Shown here: in pieces, positions 27,197 through 36,252 of the stretch
How positions within the stretch are numbered: position 1 is the first letter of the stretch
How the letters are laid out: each line of letters opens with the position of its first letter
From: Prevotella sp.
GTDB taxonomy: Bacteria > Bacteroidota > Bacteroidia > Bacteroidales > Bacteroidaceae
Assembly (NCBI GenBank): GCA_017617615.1
Contig: JAFZVV010000011.1
Span: 62,001 to 126,000 of the forward strand
Direction of reading: 5' to 3'
Length of the DNA: 64,000 nt
Made by a program: the position numbers and the translations under genes
Notes under the pieces: generated by a model
What the model saw: only the letters and a program-made list of their open reading frames with translations
The model's database searches: none
Told to the model about the DNA's origin: nothing

Positions 27197-28378
27197 ATGA
27201 CAATAAAACCAACTACCCCCATCATTGGGATAAAAACACAGTTGCGGCAGGCCATGCTCGTCGCCATCGCCTCCATCTTTTCCTGTTGTGTGGGCAACGC
27301 CCAGGGCGGCACCGACAACACCACCGAACCCGTTGAGCCACAGGAGCATCAGGTAACACTCATCTTCGGTGGCGACCTCATGCAACACGAACCGCAAATC
27401 AAAGCGGCACGCACTGCCAATGGCACCTATGACTATAGCGGCGTGTTCGACTACATGGCACCCGAGATTCAGCGGGCCGACATCGCCATCGCCAACTTCG
27501 AAGTGACTCTCGGAGGTCCTCCATATAAAGGCTATCCGCAGTTCTGCGCCCCCGACGAGTACCTGAAGGCCGCCATCGACTGTGGCTTCGACGTGCTCAC
27601 CACCTGCAACAACCACAGTGTCGATACCCGTGCCCGAGGTATCAACCGCACCATACAGATGATGGACTCCCTGGGCGTGAAACACCTCGGCACCTACCGC
27701 AATGCCACAGAGCGCGAAGCCCAATACCCGTTCATCATCGAGCACGACAGCATCCGCATCTGCCTGCTCAACTACACCTACGGCACCAACGGCATCCCCG
27801 TGCCCGAGCCATGCGTGGTGAACCTCATCGACACGGCGGTCATCGCACGCGACATCGCCAAGGCAAAAGCGATGAACCCCGACGTCATCATCTGCATGCC
27901 CCACTGGGGCGACGAGTACGTTTTGCTGCCCAACAAAGGACAGCGCGACCTCGCCGACTGGCTCTTCGCCCATGGCGTGGACCATATCATCGGCGGACAT
28001 CCCCATGTGGTGGAGCCTATCGAGGTGAGGGAACAGGGCGGCGAGAAACACCTGCTCGCCTACTCACTCGGCAACTTCGTCTCGAACCAGTCACGCCCGA
28101 ACACCGACGGCGGCACGATGGTGCGCATGACACTTACCAAGCGCGACGGCCACACCACCCTCACCGACTGTGGCTATAACCTCTATTGGGTGTCACGCCC
28201 CGTCACCTCTGGCCGTCGTCAGTACCGCGTGCTTCCTGCCGGCTATCCTGCCGACAGGCTCAACGCCACCGAGCGTGCCAAGCGCGACACCTATCTGAAA
28301 AATACCCGCGCCCTCTTTGCCAAACACAACAAGGGAATAACGGAATATATCGTGGAAGTGGCAGAAAAAAGCCATTAA
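27197..28378 (+). CDS. CapA family protein (PGA_cap metallophosphoesterase-like)
   Basis: A 393-residue member of the CapA/PgsA family, related to calcineurin-like phosphoesterases; members with this architecture include the poly-gamma-glutamate synthesis protein CapA, but most homologs in Bacteroidetes have no proven substrate. Motifs for the metal site are present: IFGGDLMQHEP, ANFEVTLGG, CNNHSVDTRARG, CMPHWGDEY, GGHPHVVEP and YSLGNFVSNQ. The N-terminus has a hydrophobic segment ending in Cys residues (IASIFSCC), so a signal peptide or lipoprotein anchor is likely. No other poly-gamma-glutamate genes lie nearby. A second, shorter CapA-like gene is at 40284-41204. Confidence 0.85.
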   Translation: MTIKPTTPIIGIKTQLRQAMLVAIASIFSCCVGNAQGGTDNTTEPVEPQEHQVTLIFGGDLMQHEPQIKAARTANGTYDYSGVFDYMAPEIQRADIAIANFEVTLGGPPYKGYPQFCAPDEYLKAAIDCGFDVLTTCNNHSVDTRARGINRTIQMMDSLGVKHLGTYRNATEREAQYPFIIEHDSIRICLLNYTYGTNGIPVPEPCVVNLIDTAVIARDIAKAKAMNPDVIICMPHWGDEYVLLPNKGQRDLADWLFAHGVDHIIGGHPHVVEPIEVREQGGEKHLLAYSLGNFVSNQSRPNTDGGTMVRMTLTKRDGHTTLTDCGYNLYWVSRPVTSGRRQYRVLPAGYPADRLNATERAKRDTYLKNTRALFAKHNKGITEYIVEVAEKSH

Positions 28379-28420
28379 CAGCCTAAAAATCAGACAAAAA
28401 CGTCGGTAAAACCATAAAAA

Positions 28421-28454
28421 AGTGGCAATAAACATTGCCACTTTGTTTTTTTTT
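28421..28454 (+). terminator. Terminator after the CapA-like gene
   Basis: A perfect 9-bp stem AGTGGCAAT/ATTGCCACT (28421-28429 with 28434-28442) with a 4-base loop is followed by a long T run. Confidence 0.9.
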
Positions 28455-28464
28455 CCTATATTTG
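28434..28464 (+). promoter_or_regulatory. Predicted promoter overlapping a terminator, for the 923-residue surface protein
   Basis: TAtaTTTG at 28457-28464 fits the -7 box; ATTG at 28434-28437 lies 19 bases upstream as a near -33 box. The -33 element falls in the right arm of the preceding terminator hairpin. The start codon is about 98 bases further on. Confidence 0.5.
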
Positions 28465-28561
28465 TAGCTGAAATATGCGTAAAAACCAACCTTTTCGGGA
28501 AGAAAAGGTTACATCTTGGAAATGTAAAAATAGGAAAACATCAATATAACCATAAACAATC

Positions 28562-31333
28562 ATGACAAGAAAACTACATTTATTCATTACGATGCTGCTA
28601 TGTGCAGTATTCGGAGTGGCACAAGCACAGCAGGTGACACTCGACTTCACGACCAATGATTGGGGGCTACCCGAGAGTAAAGGCAACCAACTCATTGAAT
28701 CCAAGACCTTCACCAACAGCAACGGATATACCATCACTTTGGAAGGTGCTGGCGATGGAAATGGTTACTACTTCAACACATCTGGTTACCTCATATTGGG
28801 TAAGGAAGGGGCTTCGCTCACTTTGCCCGCCTTCAATTTCAAGGTTTCCAAAATTGCCGTGGTAGGCAGGAGTGGAGCGTCATCATCCGTGAAACAAAAT
28901 ATCTTCGTGGGTGAAGAGGCCGTGAGTACCGAGACGTCAGGAGCTACTGGCACCAACGAATATGTAATCGCTTCCAACAAGCGTGCAGCGGGAACCATCT
29001 ACACGCTAAAAGTGCTCAGCAATGCCAACACACAGATTACTTCTATCAAGGTATACAAAGAAGGCGAAGAGGGCAAGAGCGATCCGAACTTGGCATTCAG
29101 CGTCAGTTCTGCCACTGCCACCCTCGGGCAAGACTTCACCGAGCCTACACTTACCAATGGTGGCGACGGTGCCGTGACCTACCAATCCGAAAACACCGAG
29201 ATAGCCACTGTGAACGCCACAACGGGTGAAGTGACTCCCATTGCTGTGGGAACCACCAAAATCACAGCCACATCGGCAGAGACAGACAATTACATTTCCG
29301 GTACTGCCAGCTACACGCTAAAAGTGCAGGAAAAGCCTGTGCCCAGTGACAAGACTTACGACTTTACCGGCACCAATGCCTACGGCTCAGGGCTGACACC
29401 CTCCAGCGATAACACATACATTACCGATGAGCATACATGGACATCGGGCGACGTGACCCTTGTTACATCAGGAAGATACCGCTGGTGGCTAGCCGACGCA
29501 GGCAACGACCTTCGTTTCTACTCCAAGAAAGATGATAATGACAATGAGACCACCAAGATGGTCATCAGCGTGCCCAGTGGCTACACCATCTCGAAAATCG
29601 AGATTACCGGGGGACAGCAATTCTCCTACACCGGCGAAGAAGGAACCTACTCAAGCGGCAAATGGGAAGGCAGTGCCAATAGCGTGACGCTCACATACGC
29701 CAGTACCAGTGCCGTCAAAGTAAAGACCATCGACGTGACCTATTCACAAGGTGGCGATAATCCTCCGCCAGAAGATGTCTACAACAGCCTTGCGGAAATC
29801 AAGCAGCTCGATCCCAAAGCCTCAGGTAAGCTGAAGTTCAACAATATCCAGGTGCTCTATGTCAACGGCAAAGACATGTATGCGAAAGACAACACGGGAG
29901 CCATTGACTTCTACTTTGAGAAGACAGACAACTTCAACTATACTGCAGGACAGAAACTTAATGGTACAGCTATCGTCACCTATGACGTTTACAACGAGAT
30001 GCCGGAGATCACTAAAGTGGAAGATGCCAGCCTCACCGCCACCTCTGGCACAGTGACACCAGTAACGATTGCCGCCTCCGTCAACCTGCCCGATTATATC
30101 TGTCAGTTGGTGAAAGTGACCGGCAAGTTCAAGAAAGACGGCAACAACTATTACATCACCGACGGCACCAATGACATCCAGATTTACAACAAGTGGAAAC
30201 TTACAGATTTCGACCTTGGACAAGTAGTGGAAGGCGGCGAGGGAACAGCTACCGGTATCGTCGTCACCTACAAGAGCAATGGTACTATCTATTATGAAAT
30301 TGCTCTCACTGCTCTCGAATATGAATCGGCAGGACTTATCGACCCACAGCTCTCCTTCAACCCCGCCGGACCGTTCGAAGTCACCCTCGGCAACGAGTTC
30401 ACTGAGCCGACCCTCTCGGCTGCACCAGACTTTGACTTCGGCATCGTGAAGTACACCAGCAGCAACACTTATGTGGCCACGGTAGACGAGGGCACCGGTC
30501 AAGTGACGCTCGTTGGCGACGGCACCACCACCATCAAGGCCACCTCTGAGGCTAACGAAGAATTCCTTGCCGGTTCTGCTTCGTACGAACTCACCGTGAA
30601 TAAGCCCACGGCACAGCCAGGCACCGACAAGTTCGAGTATGTCACCGATGCCTCGACATTGGCTGCCGGCGACGTGCTCATCCTCGTGGGCACGAACACC
30701 GAGGATGAAAAAGTGACCACCTACGCCATGTCCGACCAGTCGGGTAACTTCCGTAAGTCGGAAGTGGTGACACCCGAAAGCGACGGCACCATCATCCCCA
30801 ACAGCTACGTACAGCAGATTACTCTCGAAGGGGCTGCCGATGCTTGGTACCTGAAGGTAGGCGACAACCAGTACCTCTACGCCTGCTCCAGCACTTCCAA
30901 CTACATGAAGACAGACACCAAGGAAGTAGCCGGCGACAATGCCAAGGCCAAGATTACCATAGAGGAAGCAGCCATCAGTGAGGAGTCTGAGGAGACTGAG
31001 TTGCGAACCACTATCCTGTTCCAGGGCGAGAACACACGCAACGACATCCGCTTCAACTACAACAATGGCAACACGCCACGCTTTGCCTGCTACGACCCAG
31101 AGAAGACCAAGACACCAAGAGTAAAGATCTACCGCAAGGTGAAGAGCGGCACACTCCTCGGCGACGTCAACAACGACGGTCTGATCAACATGGGCGACGT
31201 GACTGCCGTCATCAACTATGTGCTGGGCAAGAACCCCACACCGTTCAACTTCGACAACGCCAATGTGAAGGTAGACGAATTCATCAACATGCAGGATGTA
31301 ACGGAAATCATCAACATCATCTTAGGCAAATAA
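28562..31333 (+). CDS. Secreted multidomain protein with Ig-like domains and C-terminal dockerin
   Basis: A 923-residue exported protein; signal peptide at residues 1-22 (LLCAVFGVAQAQ). Two related Ig-like domains of the Big_2 type are seen at about 174-257 and 594-683 (both with a LG-x-x-FTEPTL start and an IATV/VATV...GTTKI/GTTTI core). An OB-fold-like segment lies at about 406-590 (YNSLAEIKQLDPKASGKLKF). Residues about 866-923 form a type I dockerin-like pair of calcium loops (GDVNNDGLINMGDVTAVI and a second, degenerate one). No catalytic domain was recognised. Likely a cell-surface adhesion or glycan-binding protein; the cohesin partner is not in the window. Confidence 0.75.
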   Translation: MTRKLHLFITMLLCAVFGVAQAQQVTLDFTTNDWGLPESKGNQLIESKTFTNSNGYTITLEGAGDGNGYYFNTSGYLILGKEGASLTLPAFNFKVSKIAVVGRSGASSSVKQNIFVGEEAVSTETSGATGTNEYVIASNKRAAGTIYTLKVLSNANTQITSIKVYKEGEEGKSDPNLAFSVSSATATLGQDFTEPTLTNGGDGAVTYQSENTEIATVNATTGEVTPIAVGTTKITATSAETDNYISGTASYTLKVQEKPVPSDKTYDFTGTNAYGSGLTPSSDNTYITDEHTWTSGDVTLVTSGRYRWWLADAGNDLRFYSKKDDNDNETTKMVISVPSGYTISKIEITGGQQFSYTGEEGTYSSGKWEGSANSVTLTYASTSAVKVKTIDVTYSQGGDNPPPEDVYNSLAEIKQLDPKASGKLKFNNIQVLYVNGKDMYAKDNTGAIDFYFEKTDNFNYTAGQKLNGTAIVTYDVYNEMPEITKVEDASLTATSGTVTPVTIAASVNLPDYICQLVKVTGKFKKDGNNYYITDGTNDIQIYNKWKLTDFDLGQVVEGGEGTATGIVVTYKSNGTIYYEIALTALEYESAGLIDPQLSFNPAGPFEVTLGNEFTEPTLSAAPDFDFGIVKYTSSNTYVATVDEGTGQVTLVGDGTTTIKATSEANEEFLAGSASYELTVNKPTAQPGTDKFEYVTDASTLAAGDVLILVGTNTEDEKVTTYAMSDQSGNFRKSEVVTPESDGTIIPNSYVQQITLEGAADAWYLKVGDNQYLYACSSTSNYMKTDTKEVAGDNAKAKITIEEAAISEESEETELRTTILFQGENTRNDIRFNYNNGNTPRFACYDPEKTKTPRVKIYRKVKSGTLLGDVNNDGLINMGDVTAVINYVLGKNPTPFNFDNANVKVDEFINMQDVTEIINIILGK

Positions 31334-31355
31334 AAACATCGCATACGCTCATCAT

Positions 31356-31390
31356 ACTCCCGCCCCCACCAAGGAGGCGGGAGTTTTGTT
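31356..31390 (+). terminator. Terminator after the dockerin surface protein
   Basis: A 9-bp stem ACTCCCGCC/GGCGGGAGT (31356-31364 with 31376-31384) is followed by TTTTGTTTG. Confidence 0.88.
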
Positions 31391-31490
31391 TGTTGCAAAA
31401 AACCGGATAAAAACACACTCGGCCAAGGCCGAAAAAAAACTGATACCATAAATAATCTGCTTTTTTATAACAAGGTATGGATTTTTTTTA

Positions 31491-31498
31491 TATTTTTG
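31491..31498 (+). promoter_or_regulatory. Possible -7 box for the 1109-residue surface protein
   Basis: TAttTTTG matches the -7 consensus 62 bases before the ATG; no good -33 box is found at the expected distance. Confidence 0.4.
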
Positions 31499-31559
31499 CA
31501 AAGTATTATACCCTAAACTGTCACAAATCCTGAACATACTCATCAAAACACTAATATTT

Positions 31560-34500
31560 ATGAAACAAAATCTACGATTATTACTACTGACACTGCTATG
31601 CGCAGTGTGCATGGGAGCGTGGGCAGCAGAGCAATCTGTCACCGTCAAGTATAGTGGTACAACCACTATCAACATGACGGGTGAAAACGACGCTGCCCTA
31701 GTTGGGCTCAATGAAGCGAAATGGTCTGTTGTTGGCGACATAGGAGCCGCCGCGAATTTACCTGGTCTGAACAAGGATGGAACTATCCGTCTATACTATA
31801 ACAAGAATGGAAGCAACACGATTGCCATCAGCTCACTGGTGGAAGGCAACACCATTTCATCTATCAGCATCACCTATTCTGGTAGTAACAATAATGGTTA
31901 TGTCGAAGTAGGAGGAACTCGAGTCACACCATCCAATGGCGTGTACGCTATCAACAGCACATCATTCGTTATTGGCAACGCCAATACGTCAAACGCTCAA
32001 GTGCATATCAAGGAAATAGTAATTAATTATACTAGTGAGATAGAAGAGGTTGCCGCTCCTACCTTCTCACCCAAAGGCGGATCGTACACAGAGCCACAAT
32101 CTGTAACCATTTCTTGTGAGACAGACGAGGCCGATATCTATTATCGCATTGGAGAAGGAAATCCGGTAGAATGGTCGGATTGGGAATTATATGATAGTCC
32201 TTTAAACGTGACCACATCCTGTACCATTGAGGCCTATGCCACTAAAAGTGGATTTAGTGAATCTGACCATGTCACTGCCACCTATACCTTCCTTTCACCT
32301 ATCACCGTTGCTGATGCTCGCACACAGGCAACGGGGGATGTCTTTACCAAAGGTATTGTAACCAGTTGCGTTGGTACAACGGCATACATGCAGGATGAGA
32401 CTGCCGGCATCTGTGTATATGGAAAAAGCCTTACCGTGGGCGATGAGATAACCGTACAGGGAACATTAACCGAATATAAAGGACTGCTTGAAATCACCAA
32501 TCCCGTATGCACAACCCTCTCATCGGGCAAAACCGTTACTCCGGCAGTGAAGGAAATCAGCGATATCACCAACGACATCCAAGGTCAACTTGTAAAAATC
32601 GTAGAGGCAACAGTGACAGCTATTGAAGGAACAGGAGCAACATCAAGCACCACTATCAAGCAAGATGGGTCTGAAATCGTTGTAAGAGGTATTACCGGTG
32701 TTACTTTGGCTGTTGGTGATGTCATCACCCTGACGGGAAATGTGGGCTGCTACAACACAGTCCAGATTGCCAATCCCACAAATGTCACCGTCAAGGCGAA
32801 TGAGGATCCCACCATTACACTCGACAGTTACGCCATCACTGTTGGTGCTGACGGCGAAACGAAAACGCTCAACGTGACTTACAGCAACTTCACACCAGAA
32901 GATGAAAACATCGACCTCGTCTTCTATGCCACAGCCGATGGGGCGACAACAGCCGAATGTGACTGGATAACCTTCTCTGTCGAAGATGGTGTCATTGAGT
33001 TGGAGATTGATGCCAATGACAGCGAGGAGCGCAAGGCCTATTTCAAGGTTCATTCGCTCGACGACGATGACAACAATATCTATTCTAATTTAATAACTGT
33101 TACCCAAGATGCAGAACCTGCTGCAGAATTTGCAGATTTGCCATTTGAGTTCGACGGGGGACGTGCTGACATCGAGGGTACTGACGGTCTGACACAAGAG
33201 GGATTGGCTTCCGATTACGGTTCTTCACCCAAGCTGAAATTTGACGGAACAGGTGACTGGCTCCTCCTCCAGTTCAACGGGCAACCGGGCAAACTCACAT
33301 TCGACATCAAGGGGAATTCTTTCAGTGGCAGTACTTTCACTGTCCAAACTTCCGAAGACGGCGAAACCTTCACCGATTTGAGAACTTATACCGAATTGGG
33401 CAGTAAATCTGAAGAAATCAACAATTTAGGCGAGAATGTCAGGTATATCAAATGGATATATACAGAGAAAGTCGGCGGAAATGTGGCTTTGGGCAATATC
33501 AAGCTTGATGAATATGTTGCTCCCAAGAATTACACGCTGACCATTACTTCCAACGACAATGCCACCATCACTGCCTTTGATGAAGACGACAATGAAATTG
33601 AAAGTGGCGACAACGTGATGGAGAACTCAACAGTGAAGCTCACTGTGGAAGTAAGCGAGGGCTTTGAACTTGAAAGCCTCACCGTAACCGACGAAGACAA
33701 CAATGAAGTAGAACTGACAGAGGATGTTGCAGATGGCTCATGGACGTTTACCATGCCAAGCAGTAACGTCACCGTAGCATGCACCGTAACCGCAACCGTT
33801 AATATTGACAACATTTACAAGAAAGTGACCTCTGCCGATGAATTGACTTCTGGTACTTACCTGATTGTGTATGAGGACGGGAATCTTGCTTTTGACGGTG
33901 GACTTGAGACGTTGGATGCTGCAGGAAACTCCATCAGTGTCACCATTTCCAGCAATAAGATTCTGAGAACTCAAGCTACTGATGCTGCCTCTTTCACAAT
34001 AGACATTGATGATGAAGGGAGTACCATCAAGAGCGCATCTGGTTACTATATCGGACAACCACTCGATAAAAATGGAATGATTACACAAGTCATACAAGGA
34101 GGACTCACCAATACGATTTCCATTGACGCTAATGGCAATGCTGATATTGTTTCAAGTGGTGGTGCATATTTGAGATACAATGCCACGAGTGGCCAGGAAA
34201 GGTTCCGCTACTACAAGAGCACTTCATATACCGGTCAGAAAGCCATCCAGCTCTACAAGTTGGTTGAGCCTGATGCGATAACCGTCGACATCACTTCCTT
34301 AGGCTATGCTACACTCTACTACAGTGACGTGGACCTTGTTGTGCCCGAAGGCATCGAAGCCTACACCTACAAGATGAATACCTCTGGCGATGACATCGAA
34401 ATACTCGATACTTACGTGGAAGGTGACGTTATTCCCCAGAATTGTGGTGTGGTGCTGAAAGCCCTCGATGAGATAGAGACGACCCAGACCTTCACCTTTG

Positions 34501-34889
34501 CCAAGGGAACTGCCGAAGCTATTGCTTCTGAGAGCAACCTCCTCCTTGGCCTCGACGAGGACGGTCAGACTGTTGGTCCTGATGGTAGTAGCGAGGGGTA
34601 TATCTTCTACATGCTGAGCACAAAGAAAGGGAAGGTAGGATTCTACTGGAAGAATGGCGGTGCTCCTTTCGCCACCAAGGCCCACAAGGCTTATCTTGCC
34701 ATACCTAAGTCGAGTGGCGTCAACGCCTCTTCGTTTATCTTCGACGACCTCAACGGCATCACTGCCATCGAGAGCGACAACACCGAGGGCGCAGAAAATG
34801 TTTACACCCTCTCTGGCATGCGCATCGACGGCAAGCAGTTGCCGAAGGGCATCTACATCGTGAACGGAAAGAAAGTAGTTATCAAATAA
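31560..34889 (+). CDS. Large secreted multidomain surface protein
   Basis: An exported 1109-residue protein with signal peptide (residues 1-22, ending GAWAAE). In order: an N-terminal beta region; a chitobiase C-terminal-like domain at about 166-242 (PTFSPKGGSYTEPQSVTISCETD); an OB-fold segment of the DUF5689 type at about 248-413; a BACON-like domain at about 416-519 with repeated acidic loops; a beta-sandwich at about 530-650; an InlB-like repeat at about 655-745; and a C-terminal segment NVYTLSGMRIDGKQLPKGIYIVNGKKVVIK-like (about 1080-1109), which resembles the sorting tail of type IX-secreted or surface proteins in Prevotella. No enzymatic domain was found. Function is unknown; surface display is inferred. 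Confidence 0.72.
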   Translation: MKQNLRLLLLTLLCAVCMGAWAAEQSVTVKYSGTTTINMTGENDAALVGLNEAKWSVVGDIGAAANLPGLNKDGTIRLYYNKNGSNTIAISSLVEGNTISSISITYSGSNNNGYVEVGGTRVTPSNGVYAINSTSFVIGNANTSNAQVHIKEIVINYTSEIEEVAAPTFSPKGGSYTEPQSVTISCETDEADIYYRIGEGNPVEWSDWELYDSPLNVTTSCTIEAYATKSGFSESDHVTATYTFLSPITVADARTQATGDVFTKGIVTSCVGTTAYMQDETAGICVYGKSLTVGDEITVQGTLTEYKGLLEITNPVCTTLSSGKTVTPAVKEISDITNDIQGQLVKIVEATVTAIEGTGATSSTTIKQDGSEIVVRGITGVTLAVGDVITLTGNVGCYNTVQIANPTNVTVKANEDPTITLDSYAITVGADGETKTLNVTYSNFTPEDENIDLVFYATADGATTAECDWITFSVEDGVIELEIDANDSEERKAYFKVHSLDDDDNNIYSNLITVTQDAEPAAEFADLPFEFDGGRADIEGTDGLTQEGLASDYGSSPKLKFDGTGDWLLLQFNGQPGKLTFDIKGNSFSGSTFTVQTSEDGETFTDLRTYTELGSKSEEINNLGENVRYIKWIYTEKVGGNVALGNIKLDEYVAPKNYTLTITSNDNATITAFDEDDNEIESGDNVMENSTVKLTVEVSEGFELESLTVTDEDNNEVELTEDVADGSWTFTMPSSNVTVACTVTATVNIDNIYKKVTSADELTSGTYLIVYEDGNLAFDGGLETLDAAGNSISVTISSNKILRTQATDAASFTIDIDDEGSTIKSASGYYIGQPLDKNGMITQVIQGGLTNTISIDANGNADIVSSGGAYLRYNATSGQERFRYYKSTSYTGQKAIQLYKLVEPDAITVDITSLGYATLYYSDVDLVVPEGIEAYTYKMNTSGDDIEILDTYVEGDVIPQNCGVVLKALDEIETTQTFTFAKGTAEAIASESNLLLGLDEDGQTVGPDGSSEGYIFYMLSTKKGKVGFYWKNGGAPFATKAHKAYLAIPKSSGVNASSFIFDDLNGITAIESDNTEGAENVYTLSGMRIDGKQLPKGIYIVNGKKVVIK

Positions 34890-34908
34890 TGTAAAGGAGG
34901 AACACAAC

Positions 34909-35100
34909 ATGAAAAAATACATCATTCCCGAAACCGTGGTCGTAGTGCCCGCAGAAGATTTCCTGGAAATAGGCCTTAATCAAGAGTCTGCCGATGGCGA
35001 CCAGCTGAGCAACGGTGCCTTATTTGATGATATGGACGATAGCATGGACGTCGCGTTCAAGCACAAGAGCCATATCTGGGACGACGACGAAGCCCGATAA
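34909..35100 (+). CDS. Small acidic protein, 63 residues, unknown function
   Basis: A short protein beginning MKKYIIPETVVVVPAEDFLEIGLNQ and ending in an Asp-rich stretch with the tail KSHIWDDDEAR. It has no signal peptide or membrane segment. The start is supported by a full Shine-Dalgarno sequence AAGGAGG at 34894-34900, eight bases before the ATG; such strong sites are uncommon in this phylum, so this ORF is very likely translated. Small proteins with a similar MKKYI.P start are common near exported proteins in Prevotella, but no role is established. It follows the 1109-residue protein after 19 bases and is probably co-transcribed. Confidence 0.75.
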   Translation: MKKYIIPETVVVVPAEDFLEIGLNQESADGDQLSNGALFDDMDDSMDVAFKHKSHIWDDDEAR

Positions 35101-35110
35101 GCAATCATTA

Positions 35111-35168
35111 CAACCCACATAAAGAAACCGCTCCCCATCGATGAGGAGCGGTTTCTTTATGTGGGTTG
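35111..35168. terminator. Long perfect bidirectional terminator hairpin
   Basis: A perfect 24-bp stem (35111-35134 with 35145-35168) closes a 10-base loop. The inner part AAAGAAACCGCTCC/GGAGCGGTTTCTTT provides T-runs on both strands. It ends both the surface-protein transcript (+) and the xylan operon (-). Confidence 0.92.
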
Positions 35169-35201
35169 CTCAAAGGCAAGCCCTTCTTCGAACAGACTTG
35201 A

Positions 35202-36242
35202 CTACTCGCTGACCATGGTCTTGATGCGGCCCTCATCGTCGATGTCGAGAGGGATGACCTTGAGGCTACGGAGCCATGTGGTGTCTTTGGAAGGCACGCA
35301 GTCGTGGTGGAAGAGATACCACTTACCCTTGAACTCCACGATACTGTGGTGCGTGGTCCATCCTACCACCGGCTCGAGGACAACACCCTGGTAGGTGAAT
35401 GGTCCGTAGGGGTTGTCACCCACGGCATAGCACAGATAATGGCTGTCGCCTGTGCTATACGAGAAATAGTACTTACCGTTCATCTTGTGCATCCACGATG
35501 CCTCGAAGAAACGGTGAGGGTCGCCGGCCTTCAGCGGCTCACCATTCTCATCGACGATGACCACAGGACGCGGAGCTTCGGTGAACTGTAACACATCGTC
35601 GGACATGCGTGCCACGAAACTGGGCAGTGCAGGCGCATCAGCAGGTGCGAAAAGTTCGGTCTTCCTGTCGGAGGCATGACCAATGTCGACATATCCTTCG
35701 GGAGCCTGTGCGCTGTCGGGGAGACCTATGGGAGCATAGGGAGCAGCGAGGGGCACGTGCCACTGCAACTGTCCACCCCACAGACCACCATAGTAGCAGT
35801 ATACCTGTCCGTCATCGTCCTTGAACACGCAGGGGTCGATGCTCTGCGCGCCACGGATGGGCATGGGCTGCGGCACGAACGGTCCCTCGGGCTTGTCGGC
35901 AACAGCCACGCCGAGGTTGAACACGCCGTTATAGTCCTTTGCGGAGAAGACGAGATAGAACTTGCCGTCTTTCTCCACCACATCGTTGTCCCACATCTGC
36001 TTCTCTGCCCAGGGCACCTGCTCTACGTCAAGTATCACGCCATGGTCGGTCACCTCGCCTTCCATCACGTCGTCCATGGAGAACACGTGGTAGTCGCGCA
36101 TCTGGAAATGTCCGCCGTCATCATCGAAGCTCTCGCCACTCTCACGGTCGTGAGAGGGGTAGACATAGAGGCGACCGTTAAACACATTGGCCGCAGGGTC
36201 GGCCATAAAATCCTTTGGGAAAAGATACCTTGATTTTGCCAT
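35202..36242 (-). CDS. xynB: GH43 family beta-xylosidase/arabinofuranosidase, cytoplasmic
   Basis: A five-bladed beta-propeller enzyme that cleaves xylo-oligosaccharides from the end or removes arabinose. The three acidic residues can be placed: base D15 in FMADPAAN, pKa modulator D136 in SIDPCVFKD and acid E247 in FFEASWMHK. No signal peptide, so it acts in the cytoplasm on oligomers brought in by the adjacent symporter. The start at 36242 gives MAKSRYLFPKDF; the frame upstream only overlaps GH10. Gap to the GH10 gene is 10 bases. Rumen Prevotella has a known xynD-xynA-xynB group of the same makeup, hence the symbol; exact substrate is not proven. Confidence 0.88.
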   Translation of the reverse strand: MAKSRYLFPKDFMADPAANVFNGRLYVYPSHDRESGESFDDDGGHFQMRDYHVFSMDDVMEGEVTDHGVILDVEQVPWAEKQMWDNDVVEKDGKFYLVFSAKDYNGVFNLGVAVADKPEGPFVPQPMPIRGAQSIDPCVFKDDDGQVYCYYGGLWGGQLQWHVPLAAPYAPIGLPDSAQAPEGYVDIGHASDRKTELFAPADAPALPSFVARMSDDVLQFTEAPRPVVIVDENGEPLKAGDPHRFFEASWMHKMNGKYYFSYSTGDSHYLCYAVGDNPYGPFTYQGVVLEPVVGWTTHHSIVEFKGKWYLFHHDCVPSKDTTWLRSLKVIPLDIDDEGRIKTMVSE

Positions 36243-36252
36243 GATTGATAAA

